Origin: a virus
Direction: 5' to 3' (one strand)
IMG/VR virus record: IMGVR_UViG_3300030061_002247
Span: 18,878 to 82,877 of that record
Length of the DNA: 64,000 nucleotides
The translations under genes were made by a program, and so were the position numbers. Within the stretch, counting starts at the first letter, position 1; every line of letters begins with the position of its first letter. The notes beneath the pieces were generated by a model that saw only the letters and a list, made by a program, of their open reading frames with translations, was not told the DNA's origin and made no database searches. Below are positions 39,591 through 48,216 of this stretch, piece after piece.

Positions 39591-40234
39591 TGTGTATGAA
39601 GGACAAGGGCAAGAAAGCAGGGATGACACTGGTTATCGCTGTCGGCCCTAAGATGCCCAAGAAACCCACTGAGACCTCGAAACCAGACGAGAAGGCCATG
39701 AAGAAGGCTTTTGATGTTGCTTGGGGTGTAGTTAAGGCTATTCCAGAGGCAAATAGTAGGTTTTCTCAACAAAATTTGGGAGAACTACCTCATACAATGG
39801 GTACATCTTCGGCAGAACCTCTTCAATCATTCAATGTGGATGATAAATTGGACTTAGAAAACGATTTGAATGAAGGAAGGGCACAATATATGGATGAAGA
39901 TATGGGTGACCGGAATTTTAGAGGAAACATTGCCGCAGATTACAGACCTCAAGGTGCAAATGAAGGTAACGAAGAGTATTACAGAGGACTTTTAGAGGAA
40001 ATGCTACGAGGAAAAATCTCAGGAAGAAAGGATATGGCCCATGACCCTGAGATGTTACGAGATTACGACCAAAGACAGGGTGAGTTAATGGATAACGAAA
40101 GAACATCAGTACTTGCAGAGGGTATGGAACCACCAATGCCTCAATCTCAACCTCAATCTGGTGAAATAGGTATAATGTCACCAAGAAATGTTAGAAGATT
40201 TAACCGAGGTATGGGTCCTTCAACCCCGTTTTAG
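39590..40234 (+). CDS. protein with internal tag, 214 aa
   Basis: A 37-residue basic/hydrophobic lead (GMTLVIAVGPKMPKKPTE) precedes KKAFDVAWGVVKA at residues 38-50. The remainder is Gln/Met/Glu-rich and probably disordered. ATG 39590 overlaps the upstream stop by one base; ATG 39596 is an alternative. The tag inside rather than at the end suggests the front part may be removed or that the tag works internally. Confidence 0.55.
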   Translation: MCMKDKGKKAGMTLVIAVGPKMPKKPTETSKPDEKAMKKAFDVAWGVVKAIPEANSRFSQQNLGELPHTMGTSSAEPLQSFNVDDKLDLENDLNEGRAQYMDEDMGDRNFRGNIAADYRPQGANEGNEEYYRGLLEEMLRGKISGRKDMAHDPEMLRDYDQRQGELMDNERTSVLAEGMEPPMPQSQPQSGEIGIMSPRNVRRFNRGMGPSTPF

Positions 40235-40242
40235 GGGATTTT

Positions 40243-41019
40243 ATGACTAGACAGACCGAATTAGGTGAATATCACCCTGATTTTCCCAGTAGCCTCGGTC
40301 CAGTCAATGAGTATCACGGCACAATCGACATGCAGGGCGTTCTCGACCAAGGTATCAGGGGTGGAAACCCGAAAACACGCTCGAAACACTACGTTCCACC
40401 CAGCCTAAGGAATGAGGATAGGGTGTCCTACACCACTGACAATCCAGACCTCGCACGCCAGTTCGCATTGGAAAGGGCCAAAAAGTTCGGCCTGCCTGAG
40501 AGCAGCGTGGGTGTAGTAGGCGTGAGGGGCGGAGGACTGGCTAACCCAGTCCTACAACCAGAGCCTAGCGGTGGTATTTTCAGTGGTACTGAAAGTAATG
40601 TCAGGAGTGGAGGCATTCCTAGGGCCAATCTAGCCCCTATGACGATGAAATCAGACGCTTACGTGCAAGTCACAGCGACTTGTGACTGCTGTTCACCCTC
40701 CACACAGGCGTTCGGCACTCTAGTTGAGGACTATTTCGAGAAGGCCAAGAAGAAATCCAAGCCTTTCCACGGCTACAATCCCAATAGACACCACAAGAAG
40801 GGAGGTCTGAATGCGAAAGGTCGAGCCAAAGCGAAGAGAGAAACAGGTGCAAACCTCAAACCTCCTGTCACTACCAAGCCATCCAAACTCAAACCCGGAA
40901 GCAAGAAGGCGAAAAGAAGGAAATCCTTCTGCGCTCGCATGGGTGGCAGTAAAGGACCTACGAGCAAGGATGGTAAACTAACCCCGAAAGGTGCAGCATT
41001 GAAGAGGTGGAATTGTTGA
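40243..41019 (+). CDS. ART-like domain fused to DUF6321-like C-terminus
   Basis: 258 residues. EYHGTIDMQGVLDQGI and RVSYTTDNPDLARQFALERAK (about 23-90) resemble the front of ADP-ribosyltransferase-like folds (YHGT...IL..GI, then a YxTxxxxxA helix). TCDCCSPSTQAFG is a Cys cluster. The C-terminus KKGGLNAKGRAKAKRE...KRRKSFCARMGGSKGP...GAALKRWNC matches DUF6321 proteins of marine phages. Probable late virion or DNA-associated protein; activity unknown. Confidence 0.6.
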   Translation: MTRQTELGEYHPDFPSSLGPVNEYHGTIDMQGVLDQGIRGGNPKTRSKHYVPPSLRNEDRVSYTTDNPDLARQFALERAKKFGLPESSVGVVGVRGGGLANPVLQPEPSGGIFSGTESNVRSGGIPRANLAPMTMKSDAYVQVTATCDCCSPSTQAFGTLVEDYFEKAKKKSKPFHGYNPNRHHKKGGLNAKGRAKAKRETGANLKPPVTTKPSKLKPGSKKAKRRKSFCARMGGSKGPTSKDGKLTPKGAALKRWNC

Positions 41020-41183
41020 AAAAGGACAAATGTTGTTGTGGTGCTACTAAGAATAATCCATGTAAATGCATGGAGTTAGGCAAACAATGCTCCATGACTC
41101 CACCTCGCTGCCCATGTTACAAATTGCTGTATGCACAGAAAAAAGCCGCTGACAAACTAACCAAAATGGTGGGTGTCATATGA
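41016..41183 (+). CDS. cysteine-rich protein, 55 aa
   Basis: TTG start overlapping the upstream stop (TTGA); KDKCCCGATKNNPCKCMELGKQCSM...CPCYKLL, ten cysteines in 55 residues, then a basic helix. Likely binds zinc or another metal; coupled to the next gene by ATGA. Confidence 0.5.
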   Translation: MKKDKCCCGATKNNPCKCMELGKQCSMTPPRCPCYKLLYAQKKAADKLTKMVGVI

Positions 41184-41371
41184 TAGATTCTTGTGGTTGT
41201 GGTCACTGCGTCGGCATGGATGGTGCATGGGACACACTCGAAAAGAAACTCTGTCCAGCAGGTAAAGCCGCTGCAAAGAGGAAGTTCAAGGTCTATCCGT
41301 CTGCCTATGCTAATGGATGGGCTGTACAGTATTGCCGGGGAAAGTTTCGAGGGAAAGGTAAGAAGAAATGA
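41180..41371 (+). CDS. small basic protein with tag-like segment, 63 aa
   Basis: MIDSCGCGHCVGMDGAWDTLEKKL contains a GAWDTLEK variant of the tag after a Cys-rich start. Then AAAKRKFKVYPSAYANGWAVQYCRGK, a segment I recall from phage proteins with KVYPSAYAN. Basic end GKGKKK. Unknown role. Confidence 0.55.
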   Translation: MIDSCGCGHCVGMDGAWDTLEKKLCPAGKAAAKRKFKVYPSAYANGWAVQYCRGKFRGKGKKK

Positions 41372-41934
41372 GTACCGATTCAAACTCCCGCTGCACTTGC
41401 CACAATACGTTGGTGGTAAAGAACCTGAACCGATGGTTCAAGGAGAAGTGGGTAGACGTATCGAGAAAGGACAAGGATGGGAAACACCCACCATGCGGAA
41501 GGGGGAAAGCAAAATTGTCTGGAAAAGGATACCCGAAGTGCAGGCCGTCGGTGAAAGTTTCAGGCGAAACTCCAAAGACTTCTGGTTCGATGTCAAGTGG
41601 ACAAAAAAGAGCAGCCACAAAGCGAAAAAGAGCCAAGAAACAGGGGATTGGTGGGAAGCCGACGATTGTTAAGGGTGTAGCAGTCCTCAAAGCGAGAGAG
41701 TTGTCCCCAGAAGCCCAACGTCATAAGAAGGAATATGACACAAAGTACGAGTCTAGCCCTGAGCGTGTGAAGTACCGTGAAGAACTCAATAGGGAAAGAA
41801 GACGACGAGGCATCTACGGGTCTCACAACCGTAAGGATGTCAGTCACACACAAGGTGGGAGGCTCACGTTAGAGGGGGAGCATGCGAACAGGGCTAGACA
41901 CTTCAAAAATAGAGGCACTTTACGGGTAGTTTAG
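41368..41934 (+). CDS. DUF5872-like basic protein, 188 aa
   Basis: RWFKEKWVDVSRKDKDGKHPPCGRGKAK...YPKCRPSVKVSGETPKT matches the conserved front of DUF5872 proteins in marine phages. The second half (SPERVKYREELNRERRRRGIYG and KDVSHTQGG) is basic with a possible nuclease-like or zinc HxxN pattern. The gene overlaps the upstream stop by ATGA. Probable DNA-associated late protein. Confidence 0.6.
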   Translation: MSTDSNSRCTCHNTLVVKNLNRWFKEKWVDVSRKDKDGKHPPCGRGKAKLSGKGYPKCRPSVKVSGETPKTSGSMSSGQKRAATKRKRAKKQGIGGKPTIVKGVAVLKARELSPEAQRHKKEYDTKYESSPERVKYREELNRERRRRGIYGSHNRKDVSHTQGGRLTLEGEHANRARHFKNRGTLRVV

Positions 41935-41950
41935 TACAGAAGGCTTATGA

Positions 41951-41973
41951 TAGCCACCCTCGTGGGGTCTTTC
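41951..41973 (+). terminator. possible terminator hairpin
   Basis: CCAC-CCTC-GTGG followed by GGTCTTTCT in the 53-base gap after the DUF5872-like gene. The stem is short, so this is weak. Confidence 0.3.
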
Positions 41974-41987
41974 TAGAGGTCACTAAG

Positions 41988-42626
41988 ATGAGCAGACAAG
42001 ACCCCAGCGATAAATCAGAAATGAGACTGACAGGATTGATACTAACTCAGTCGGCTCTAGTGGGAGTTGCAATAGGCATCTACGATGCTGGATTGTGGCT
42101 ACCCGGAGGAACAGGAGCGAGCGAATACGTCAACGGAATGACATATGCTATGGGGGCATTGGCAATTCAGATTCTAGCATATTACTTGTTCAAGATGTTC
42201 TTTGAGGAGCAAATGCAAGAGAGAGTCAGAATGTCGGAAATGCAAAGACAGAGAGACTACCGCTTCAGAGAGCAGCAATTCAGTTACGACCAGCGTAGAG
42301 CAGACATGGAACTACGTATGCAGGAGATGACATTAGAGAAAGAACTGCTTTGGATGCAACAAAATCCCGGTAAGATGCCACCTTCAATGATGTCAAACAG
42401 CCAGTCTGGTATTTCAGGTCTAGGTGTTGACCTATTCAACACATCAAAACCACCACAACACACAGCAAATGTTACTGCTCCTCAGAGTTTTGGCTTAGAC
42501 TCCCTCGCAGACGAGATGCTACAAGAAACTGTTATTCCACCTAGAGACATTTCTAGTCAAACTATACGTTTGAAGAAGGATGGAACGCCAGACCTTAGAT
42601 ATACGAAGGGTAGTGGCAAGGTCTGA
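41988..42626 (+). CDS. membrane protein with long coiled coil, 212 aa
   Basis: Two hydrophobic segments (TGLILTQSALVGVAIGIYDA and MTYAMGALAIQILAYYLFKM, about residues 16-65), then a long Gln/Arg/Glu-rich coiled coil (about 70-130) and a disordered tail. Topology suggests both ends in the cytoplasm. Next to a second membrane protein and a GTPase. Confidence 0.6.
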   Translation: MSRQDPSDKSEMRLTGLILTQSALVGVAIGIYDAGLWLPGGTGASEYVNGMTYAMGALAIQILAYYLFKMFFEEQMQERVRMSEMQRQRDYRFREQQFSYDQRRADMELRMQEMTLEKELLWMQQNPGKMPPSMMSNSQSGISGLGVDLFNTSKPPQHTANVTAPQSFGLDSLADEMLQETVIPPRDISSQTIRLKKDGTPDLRYTKGSGKV

Positions 42627-42886
42627 TGGGTAGAATATTCAAGACACCTAAAGACGACTCGGTGGAGGAAACTCTACGGGCAATGCACCTCGCAAACACG
42701 GTTGACAACACATACGAATGGGGGGTTGGTTGGCTCAGGACAATTCTTGCATCTTTCGGTGCTGCTTTAGCAGTCAGTGCAATGGAGTCTTACACAGATT
42801 TCACTCTATGGGGTTGGACAGTCGAATGGTCATATCAACAAATTGAGGGCTTTGCTGATTGGCTATACTCTAAACTCCCTAATTAG
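42626..42886 (+). CDS. small membrane protein, 86 aa
   Basis: Central hydrophobic stretch (WLRTILASFGAALAVSAM, about residues 36-53) with aromatic-rich flanks and a C-terminal amphipathic helix. The gene starts at the last base of the upstream stop. May associate with the GTPase that follows. Confidence 0.55.
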   Translation: MGRIFKTPKDDSVEETLRAMHLANTVDNTYEWGVGWLRTILASFGAALAVSAMESYTDFTLWGWTVEWSYQQIEGFADWLYSKLPN

Positions 42887-42895
42887 GTGAGATGA

Positions 42896-43609
42896 ATGGT
42901 AGGTGGAGGAAGCGTACTCGTCGGTGTAGCCATATACGGACAACACCTCTACAATGCATGGAAACCGAGAAAAGTCGGTATTTACGGCACAAGCATGGTT
43001 GGGAAGACCACATTAGACCGCTACATGACCACACCCGGTGAGATGGAAGAGATATCAGAGGATGATAGAACAGAACACTTCAAACTAATCACTAGATACA
43101 TGTTGCCCAAACCGACTAGGAAGAGAATATCTTGGCAGGGCGAAAAGAGAGTGGTATACTCCGCAGACATAGGCGGGCAAGAGAGGTTCTGGAATCTGTG
43201 GATTGACGATATGGTGTCCAGACAGGTGGAGTGCGTCATGTACGTGTTCGATGACAGGGCTTTTGCTGGTGGACCTGAGGGTGCAGAGCAAGTTGCCGGT
43301 TTCAAGTACCTTGTAGATAGGCTCATCCAGAGAGATTACAGATACAGAACCCTCAGAAGCAGATGGAAGGGAAAGAAGTACACACCTAGGATGCTAATGT
43401 TGGTGGCTAATAAAGCGGATAGGTTCTTTGACAAGAAGGCTGCTGAACTCTGGCAGCAGAACAGAATAGGCGAACACAAGATATTCGACCCGTTCCGAGA
43501 TGACCTGATTAGATTGCAGAAAGCGAGGCTTCCCACAAAGCGTGCTTTCATGGCTACTCGTGTGGGTTGGAACGTCGAACCAACCCTAGTAGAACTCTTG
43601 ACCTCTTGA
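42896..43609 (+). CDS. Arf/Ras-like small GTPase
   Basis: 237 residues. G1 is GTSMVGKTT (31-39), G3 is DIGGQER (about 90), and G4 is ANKAD (about 171-175), all intact. The G3 form DxGGQE resembles Arf and the archaeal/eukaryotic small GTPases. The front is short and hydrophobic (GSVLVGVAIYGQHLYNAW), perhaps a membrane anchor. It follows two membrane-protein genes. It may organise assembly, tail or membrane steps, but its effector is unknown. Confidence 0.72.
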   Translation: MVGGGSVLVGVAIYGQHLYNAWKPRKVGIYGTSMVGKTTLDRYMTTPGEMEEISEDDRTEHFKLITRYMLPKPTRKRISWQGEKRVVYSADIGGQERFWNLWIDDMVSRQVECVMYVFDDRAFAGGPEGAEQVAGFKYLVDRLIQRDYRYRTLRSRWKGKKYTPRMLMLVANKADRFFDKKAAELWQQNRIGEHKIFDPFRDDLIRLQKARLPTKRAFMATRVGWNVEPTLVELLTS

Positions 43610-43644
43610 GTGACCTTTTTGATGTAGTAGGGTGTGCGACCTCT

Positions 43645-43830
43645 ATGGCTAAGGGTAAGACCACCACCACTCTCGTTCCAACAGGAGGGGGTAGTAATTC
43701 ACTTAGGACTACCATTCCCATGTGGATTGTGCAGCAATTTGGTATGACTGCTGGTAGCAAGGTAGAATGGCGATTATCTGCCGAAAATGGGCAAATGTCT
43801 ATTCATGTGACTCCTGCGGAGGGTGAGTGA
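43645..43830 (+). CDS. AbrB/SpoVT-like DNA-binding protein, 61 aa
   Basis: LRTTIPMWIVQQFGMTAGSKVEWRLSAENGQMSIHVTP is a typical swapped-hairpin AbrB sequence: the TIP turn, the GxxxGxK loop and the final beta strand. ATG 43645 is preferred; a frame extension from 43567 lies inside the GTPase gene. Probably a transcriptional regulator of late genes or an antitoxin-like factor. Confidence 0.65.
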   Translation: MAKGKTTTTLVPTGGGSNSLRTTIPMWIVQQFGMTAGSKVEWRLSAENGQMSIHVTPAEGE

Positions 43831-44861
43831 TGGTAGGCGGCCTTTTAGACGTACCCGACAATATGTATCGCACAATAACGAGAACTCCGGTGCAAAACCA
43901 GAGTCTAAGCAACTTAAATGACGCAGCGATGCAGATGATGGCTCAACAAGGCAACCCACAATTCAATCAAGCGGCTATAATGGAACAGGCCATTGCACAG
44001 CAGCAGATGCAGCAGATAGCGGTTCAGAAGAATCTCGAAGTCCCGAAAGTAAACTTCTATCCTTCTAATCACCCAGACCCAAGAAAGGCTAGAAGAAAGG
44101 ACATCAAACAAGCATACAGACTACTCAAACCCACAAAGAGGACTCTTGTAGACCCAAGAAGGTGGTTAGGTAGTCCATACAGATACACCAAAGACAGCGG
44201 TGTTTGTGTGGTAGACGGCTGCAACGTCAAAGAACTAATCGAGCATGACAACCTATATTCGAGAATCACAGACGAAGAGACAGGAAGAAGCCTTTGGGAG
44301 ATGTACTGGCAGAACCCAATCTCAGGACAGACCGAGGCATTCTTAGCAAGAAGCGGTGTGACTAGCGGTAAGACTCTCAAGGGAACATACTGCCCTGAGC
44401 ATCTCCATCTCTACCACCTACTCTGCAAATGGGAGTCTGCTGAGGAGAAGGAGAATGAAATGAGACCAAGCAGATTCAGAGACAAAATGAAGAAAGGAGT
44501 CAGTCTAGTCACTATTCCAGTTTCCTCATTGCAATCGACCGAGCAGAAAGCACCAGACCTAGTTCAGAAGTACGAGCCTTTCTTCCAAGAGATAGAGAAG
44601 GACTCCAATAGAACAAGAGGTATCAACGTCTGGCACATTCCTAACCCAGAGACCGGTAGCAACGACATCACCATGGTGCAATTCGACATGAGAATGTTCC
44701 ATAAAGAGGCTCAAGAGCAGCAATTGGCTGCACAACAGGCATTCAACACCGTTCTCAACCAACAGGCTCAAACCTTGAACCCCGCTCCGACTATGCAAGC
44801 ACCGCCCCCGATAGTGCCTACGATAGCAACAACAGCAAATCCAGCAGAGGTGATACAGTGA
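43830..44861 (+). CDS. uncharacterised structural-like protein, 343 aa
   Basis: Gln/Met-rich front (QMMAQQGNPQFNQAAIMEQA), a middle with GVCVVDGCNV and YCPEHLHLYHLLC (Cys/His pairs that may bind metal), and a Gln/Pro-rich end. Starts ATG 43830 overlapping the AbrB-like stop. A virion or assembly role is likely from position only. Confidence 0.5.
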   Translation: MVGGLLDVPDNMYRTITRTPVQNQSLSNLNDAAMQMMAQQGNPQFNQAAIMEQAIAQQQMQQIAVQKNLEVPKVNFYPSNHPDPRKARRKDIKQAYRLLKPTKRTLVDPRRWLGSPYRYTKDSGVCVVDGCNVKELIEHDNLYSRITDEETGRSLWEMYWQNPISGQTEAFLARSGVTSGKTLKGTYCPEHLHLYHLLCKWESAEEKENEMRPSRFRDKMKKGVSLVTIPVSSLQSTEQKAPDLVQKYEPFFQEIEKDSNRTRGINVWHIPNPETGSNDITMVQFDMRMFHKEAQEQQLAAQQAFNTVLNQQAQTLNPAPTMQAPPPIVPTIATTANPAEVIQ

Positions 44862-45499
44862 CATTAGGATTATCTAATCTAGGAGGTCAACAATCGTCAT
44901 CCACTCTCAGTTTAGGCGCTAGCCAGTCTAATGCTTTCGGCCAACAGCCTATGCAAAACGGGTATGCTCCTAATGCATACGGTACTTCTCCCTTGATGGG
45001 TGGCATTCTAGGGGGTGCAGGCATATCCCCCCAACAATACAACGCTCCAGTAGCCCCTCCTTCGGAGACTCAGATTCTAGCCTCGATGCTTGGCACAATC
45101 CAACCGATTGACAAGTTCATCGTCAGCCAGAACATGCCTGTCTTCATCGAGATGCTATCGAACATCACCACATTCTCCCTTCTCAATGTCTTGAAGAATG
45201 CATCTTTCACCATGGACGAGGAGACTGGTAGTCTCTCACTCGATGTGACTTCAATGCCAAGCGACCTACAGACTCTAAGTGCCGAGAACATCATAGCACA
45301 ACTCAATAGTCTACAGAACACTTCCATGCAGATAATTCAACAGGCAGAGCAAGAGAGACAGCAGATACTACAGATGGCCGACCAATCACTGATGCAGGGC
45401 ATGTTGAACACAGCACTGGCTGACCCCGGCATGATGGAGTCAGTAGGGCAAGCCACTGGTGGCTTCATCAACAGAGCACTATTCGGGGGCAGAGTATGA
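44858..45499 (+). CDS. Gln/Met/Ser-rich protein, 213 aa
   Basis: GTG start after GAGGTG. Front is Gly/Gln/Ser/Asn-rich; the middle QPIDKFIVSQNMPVFIEML and the coiled coil QQAEQERQQILQMADQS may oligomerise. Ends RALFGGRV. Unknown function. Confidence 0.5.
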   Translation: MTLGLSNLGGQQSSSTLSLGASQSNAFGQQPMQNGYAPNAYGTSPLMGGILGGAGISPQQYNAPVAPPSETQILASMLGTIQPIDKFIVSQNMPVFIEMLSNITTFSLLNVLKNASFTMDEETGSLSLDVTSMPSDLQTLSAENIIAQLNSLQNTSMQIIQQAEQERQQILQMADQSLMQGMLNTALADPGMMESVGQATGGFINRALFGGRV

Positions 45500-45765
45500 T
45501 GTCAGGACCAAGTAGCAGAGGTTCACTTCCTCTGGGAGTGCCGAACCAAGTGGCCAACTTGTCGTTAAACATGTTCTCGCACAAGAGAAGCGTGATTATC
45601 GACATGGTGATGATTCAACTCATCAGTGCGATACTCGTTATGCTCTTCGTCTTGGTGTTCAAGGCTGCTGATATCAGTCAGACAGACGCTTCGATGGCCA
45701 TGATTGCCATCTTTATATCAATGATGGGCCTCGGTACGATATACACCAGAATAAGTCGGATGTAA
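45496..45765 (+). CDS. membrane protein with two spans, 89 aa
   Basis: Two hydrophobic helices (MIQLISAILVMLFVLVF and MAMIAIFISMMGLGTIY) joined by a short loop KAADISQTDAS. Small size and two spans fit a holin-like or assembly membrane protein; neither is proven. Confidence 0.5.
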   Translation: MMSGPSSRGSLPLGVPNQVANLSLNMFSHKRSVIIDMVMIQLISAILVMLFVLVFKAADISQTDASMAMIAIFISMMGLGTIYTRISRM

Positions 45766-45813
45766 ACGTATAAATCAACAACGTTCATTTGGTGATTATA
45801 CCTCCGGTCACTC
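45766..45813 (+). promoter_or_regulatory. TATA promoter and start-codon hairpin
   Basis: CGTATAAATC (centre about 45773) with an expected start site near 45798. A perfect hairpin CGGTCAC-TC-GTGACCG at 45805-45820 covers the GTG start codon at 45814 and may control translation. Confidence 0.45.
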
Positions 45814-46491
45814 GTGACCGAGCGAGAGCGAGTGGTCAAGAGGTCCTGTGCCTTTTGTCAAACTGATGATAGAGAGCAATTGGAAGAGGCACTCTTGAAC
45901 GGTGAAATCAGTTGTAAACAACTGGACAAGGACATGGCTTGGAGAGCCAACACAGCAGACCGTCATTTCAAGAATCACATGGGAGAGTACCACATGGATT
46001 CAAATCCATCTTGCCCTATTTGCTCTCACGATAGAAGGGGAGAGTTCGAGACAGGATACTTCGAGGGCATACTACCCAGCGAGGACATAGCGGAAGTCAT
46101 AGGTTGTTCTGAGAACTCGGTCTACCATCACATGAAACATCACTTCCAACCCCTCGTCAAGAAAGCAGCAGCATTCGAGGTTGCCATCGCTCTAGGGCAG
46201 GAAGTCAATGTTCTTCGTACCAATGTCGAGAAACTCAATGACAAGTTCAATGAGTTGTTGGACTACGGCAGCGTTCACGAAGACGGCTTCGTGGGTGATG
46301 CGGTGAAACTACACAAGGAAGTCAGAGAGAGCATCAAAGACCTAGTGAAGTTGAATGACACTTGGGGAGCAGAGAGCGATGGTGCACAAATCAACCAGAC
46401 GTTCAACATACTAAAGGTCGAATTAGCCAAGGAAAGTCCTGATAGTTGGAAGAGGATTAAAGAGCAGTTATTGGAACAGCAAGGCGAGTGA
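45814..46491 (+). CDS. duplicated zinc-HTH protein, possible small terminase
   Basis: 225 residues with two similar units: CAFCQTDDREQLEEALLNGE...ADRHFKNHMGEYH and CPICSHDRRGEFETGYFEGI...SVYHHMKHHFQPL, each a CxxC followed by a helix-turn-helix and Hx3-4H. Phage proteins of this type often act as small terminase or DNA recognition factors. The C-terminus is a long coiled coil. It precedes the large terminase by several genes, which fits but does not prove the role. Confidence 0.5.
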   Translation: MTERERVVKRSCAFCQTDDREQLEEALLNGEISCKQLDKDMAWRANTADRHFKNHMGEYHMDSNPSCPICSHDRRGEFETGYFEGILPSEDIAEVIGCSENSVYHHMKHHFQPLVKKAAAFEVAIALGQEVNVLRTNVEKLNDKFNELLDYGSVHEDGFVGDAVKLHKEVRESIKDLVKLNDTWGAESDGAQINQTFNILKVELAKESPDSWKRIKEQLLEQQGE

Positions 46492-46501
46492 GGTGGGGAG
46501 C

Positions 46502-46921
46502 ATGGAGCAAAGAATAGTAATTACTGATTTACTACAGATGTCTCATCCGGGCTACAGGCTAATCAAGAATGGTAGAATAATCAAAGAAAACGAACTTCCT
46601 CTTCTTCTGGACTACGCTACTCTGGTATACAAGAGATTCAAGTTCTACGTCAATCGAGACTCGTATGGCAACCTTGAGTACTCATCTTTCCTCAATGACA
46701 TAGTGGATTCGATGAAGACCCTATCCGAGGATGACGACCCAGTGACTGTCTGGCCAGTACGAGACAATCTCAAAGCACTACTACCACTCTTCGAGGACGA
46801 ATGCAGGAGAATGGGGAAGTGCTTCACCAATCCACCTTTCGTCAAATCATTCTACATCGAACTATCAGATGCTATATCACAGGCCGCCAACTCGATGATG
46901 GGGGAGAATGAAGTAATATGA
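46502..46921 (+). CDS. uncharacterised helical protein, 139 aa
   Basis: MEQRIVITDLLQMSHPGYR... with ELPLLLDYATLVYKRFKF and a helical end SFYIELSDAISQAANSMMG. ATG 46502 lies about 8 bases after GAGGTG; a GTG at 46493 is possible. No family recognised. Confidence 0.5.
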   Translation: MEQRIVITDLLQMSHPGYRLIKNGRIIKENELPLLLDYATLVYKRFKFYVNRDSYGNLEYSSFLNDIVDSMKTLSEDDDPVTVWPVRDNLKALLPLFEDECRRMGKCFTNPPFVKSFYIELSDAISQAANSMMGENEVI

Positions 46922-48216
46922 CCGGGGGTATGATGGGTCGTGGTAGCGATACCAGACTGTACAACTCAAGAAGCGAATCCTCTACCATGTTCAGGTATAA
47001 CGACGGGTATGAGAGTCGCTACAACCCCGGTGACCCTGAATATCTAGACGCTGAGAAGGAGAAGAAGCAGAAAGAGCAGGACAAGCAGGAGCAGAAACTC
47101 AAGAACAGGAAGCACGTCAAGGTCACACCTGCTCTACTTCAGCAATTCAAGGACGAGCCTTCAGTAGGACCTGAAGATGACTCCGAGAAGATTGACGCAG
47201 ACCGTGAGTTGTCTGCTATTACAGGACCACCCGGCAACGGTGGTTTCCTGACCAGTCTCGCCACACAAGCCAAAGGACCGGGAGCAGCAGGCGGTCATGC
47301 TATATTCACCAGTGAGCCTATGGATAATGCTTGGTCATCACTCCTCAAGTCATTCGGTGAGAGTACTGATACCGCCATGCTCAGACCACTCAGAGAGTCT
47401 GGTAGAGCAGACGACAAGGAAGCGGTGCGAGAGAGGAGAAAGAAGTTCAAACCCAGCACAGGCCAGTTCAAGACAGGGCCGGGAGGTATGAGCGGAGGCA
47501 TCAACGCCACCGAGCGTTCCTACAAGGCCAAGAGGAGAGGTGTCACTAGAGGCAAGAAAAGAGGAATGATGCAAGCACCCCTATCTGTCGAGATGGAGCA
47601 TCGTGCAATTGCAACCAAGCAGCCGATGAGCAAAGACCCCGGTGCATACAGGAGTTACATGGGTGCTCAAGGCGGCAGGAAGAGAACAGGCAACGTCAGA
47701 GTCACAGAGTCAACACCCAACCCGAAGAATCCTAGGTCGTACAAGGCAGGTGAGACTGGCGCAGGTACAATTCAATCCAAACTACCGAGTGAGATGAAGC
47801 CGAAAGTCCCAAGGCCTAGACTGAAACCACACCGTGCACCACCCATAGTACCACCTAGAATCAGTGGTATGCCACATCTCAACATGGGTGGCTCTACACA
47901 ATCCTTCTCCCCTAGAATGTCTAATCAATCAATGTCGATGATAGGCAAGAGTCGAAAGATGACATGGGGAGACAAGCAGGAACTGAGGATACTCGCTCAA
48001 AAGGTGGCAAGGCTACTTGACAAGAAGGAGAACAAGAAGAAAGGGAAGGGAGACAAGGACACTTCAGGTGGTGGCTCTAATCTACCAAAACACCCCTCTA
48101 ACTCAAGAGACCAGACCAGCAAACCCAACGGACCAACAGAGAACATAGAGGAAGAGGAGATGCATGGTGCTGACCCTGTTGGTATCTACACCAGCAGGGC
48201 GGGTCGAACAGCATGA
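46918..48216 (+). CDS. large basic protein with internal tag, 432 aa
   Basis: Charged Lys/Glu-rich front (EKEKKQKEQDKQEQKLKNRK), then Gly/Pro-rich sequence. EPMDNAWSSLLKSF at about 134-147 matches the shared tag internally. The rest is basic and Pro-rich (PKVPRPRLKPHRAPPIVPPR) with a Lys-rich end. Probably disordered and virion-associated. Unknown function. Confidence 0.5.
   Translation: MTGGMMGRGSDTRLYNSRSESSTMFRYNDGYESRYNPGDPEYLDAEKEKKQKEQDKQEQKLKNRKHVKVTPALLQQFKDEPSVGPEDDSEKIDADRELSAITGPPGNGGFLTSLATQAKGPGAAGGHAIFTSEPMDNAWSSLLKSFGESTDTAMLRPLRESGRADDKEAVRERRKKFKPSTGQFKTGPGGMSGGINATERSYKAKRRGVTRGKKRGMMQAPLSVEMEHRAIATKQPMSKDPGAYRSYMGAQGGRKRTGNVRVTESTPNPKNPRSYKAGETGAGTIQSKLPSEMKPKVPRPRLKPHRAPPIVPPRISGMPHLNMGGSTQSFSPRMSNQSMSMIGKSRKMTWGDKQELRILAQKVARLLDKKENKKKGKGDKDTSGGGSNLPKHPSNSRDQTSKPNGPTENIEEEEMHGADPVGIYTSRAGRTA

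Noticed and set aside
41193-41672. 159-codon plus-strand frame overlapping the DUF5872-like gene
   Set aside because: The alternative frame contains the recognised WFKEKWVDV and YPKCRPS motifs; this one has none.
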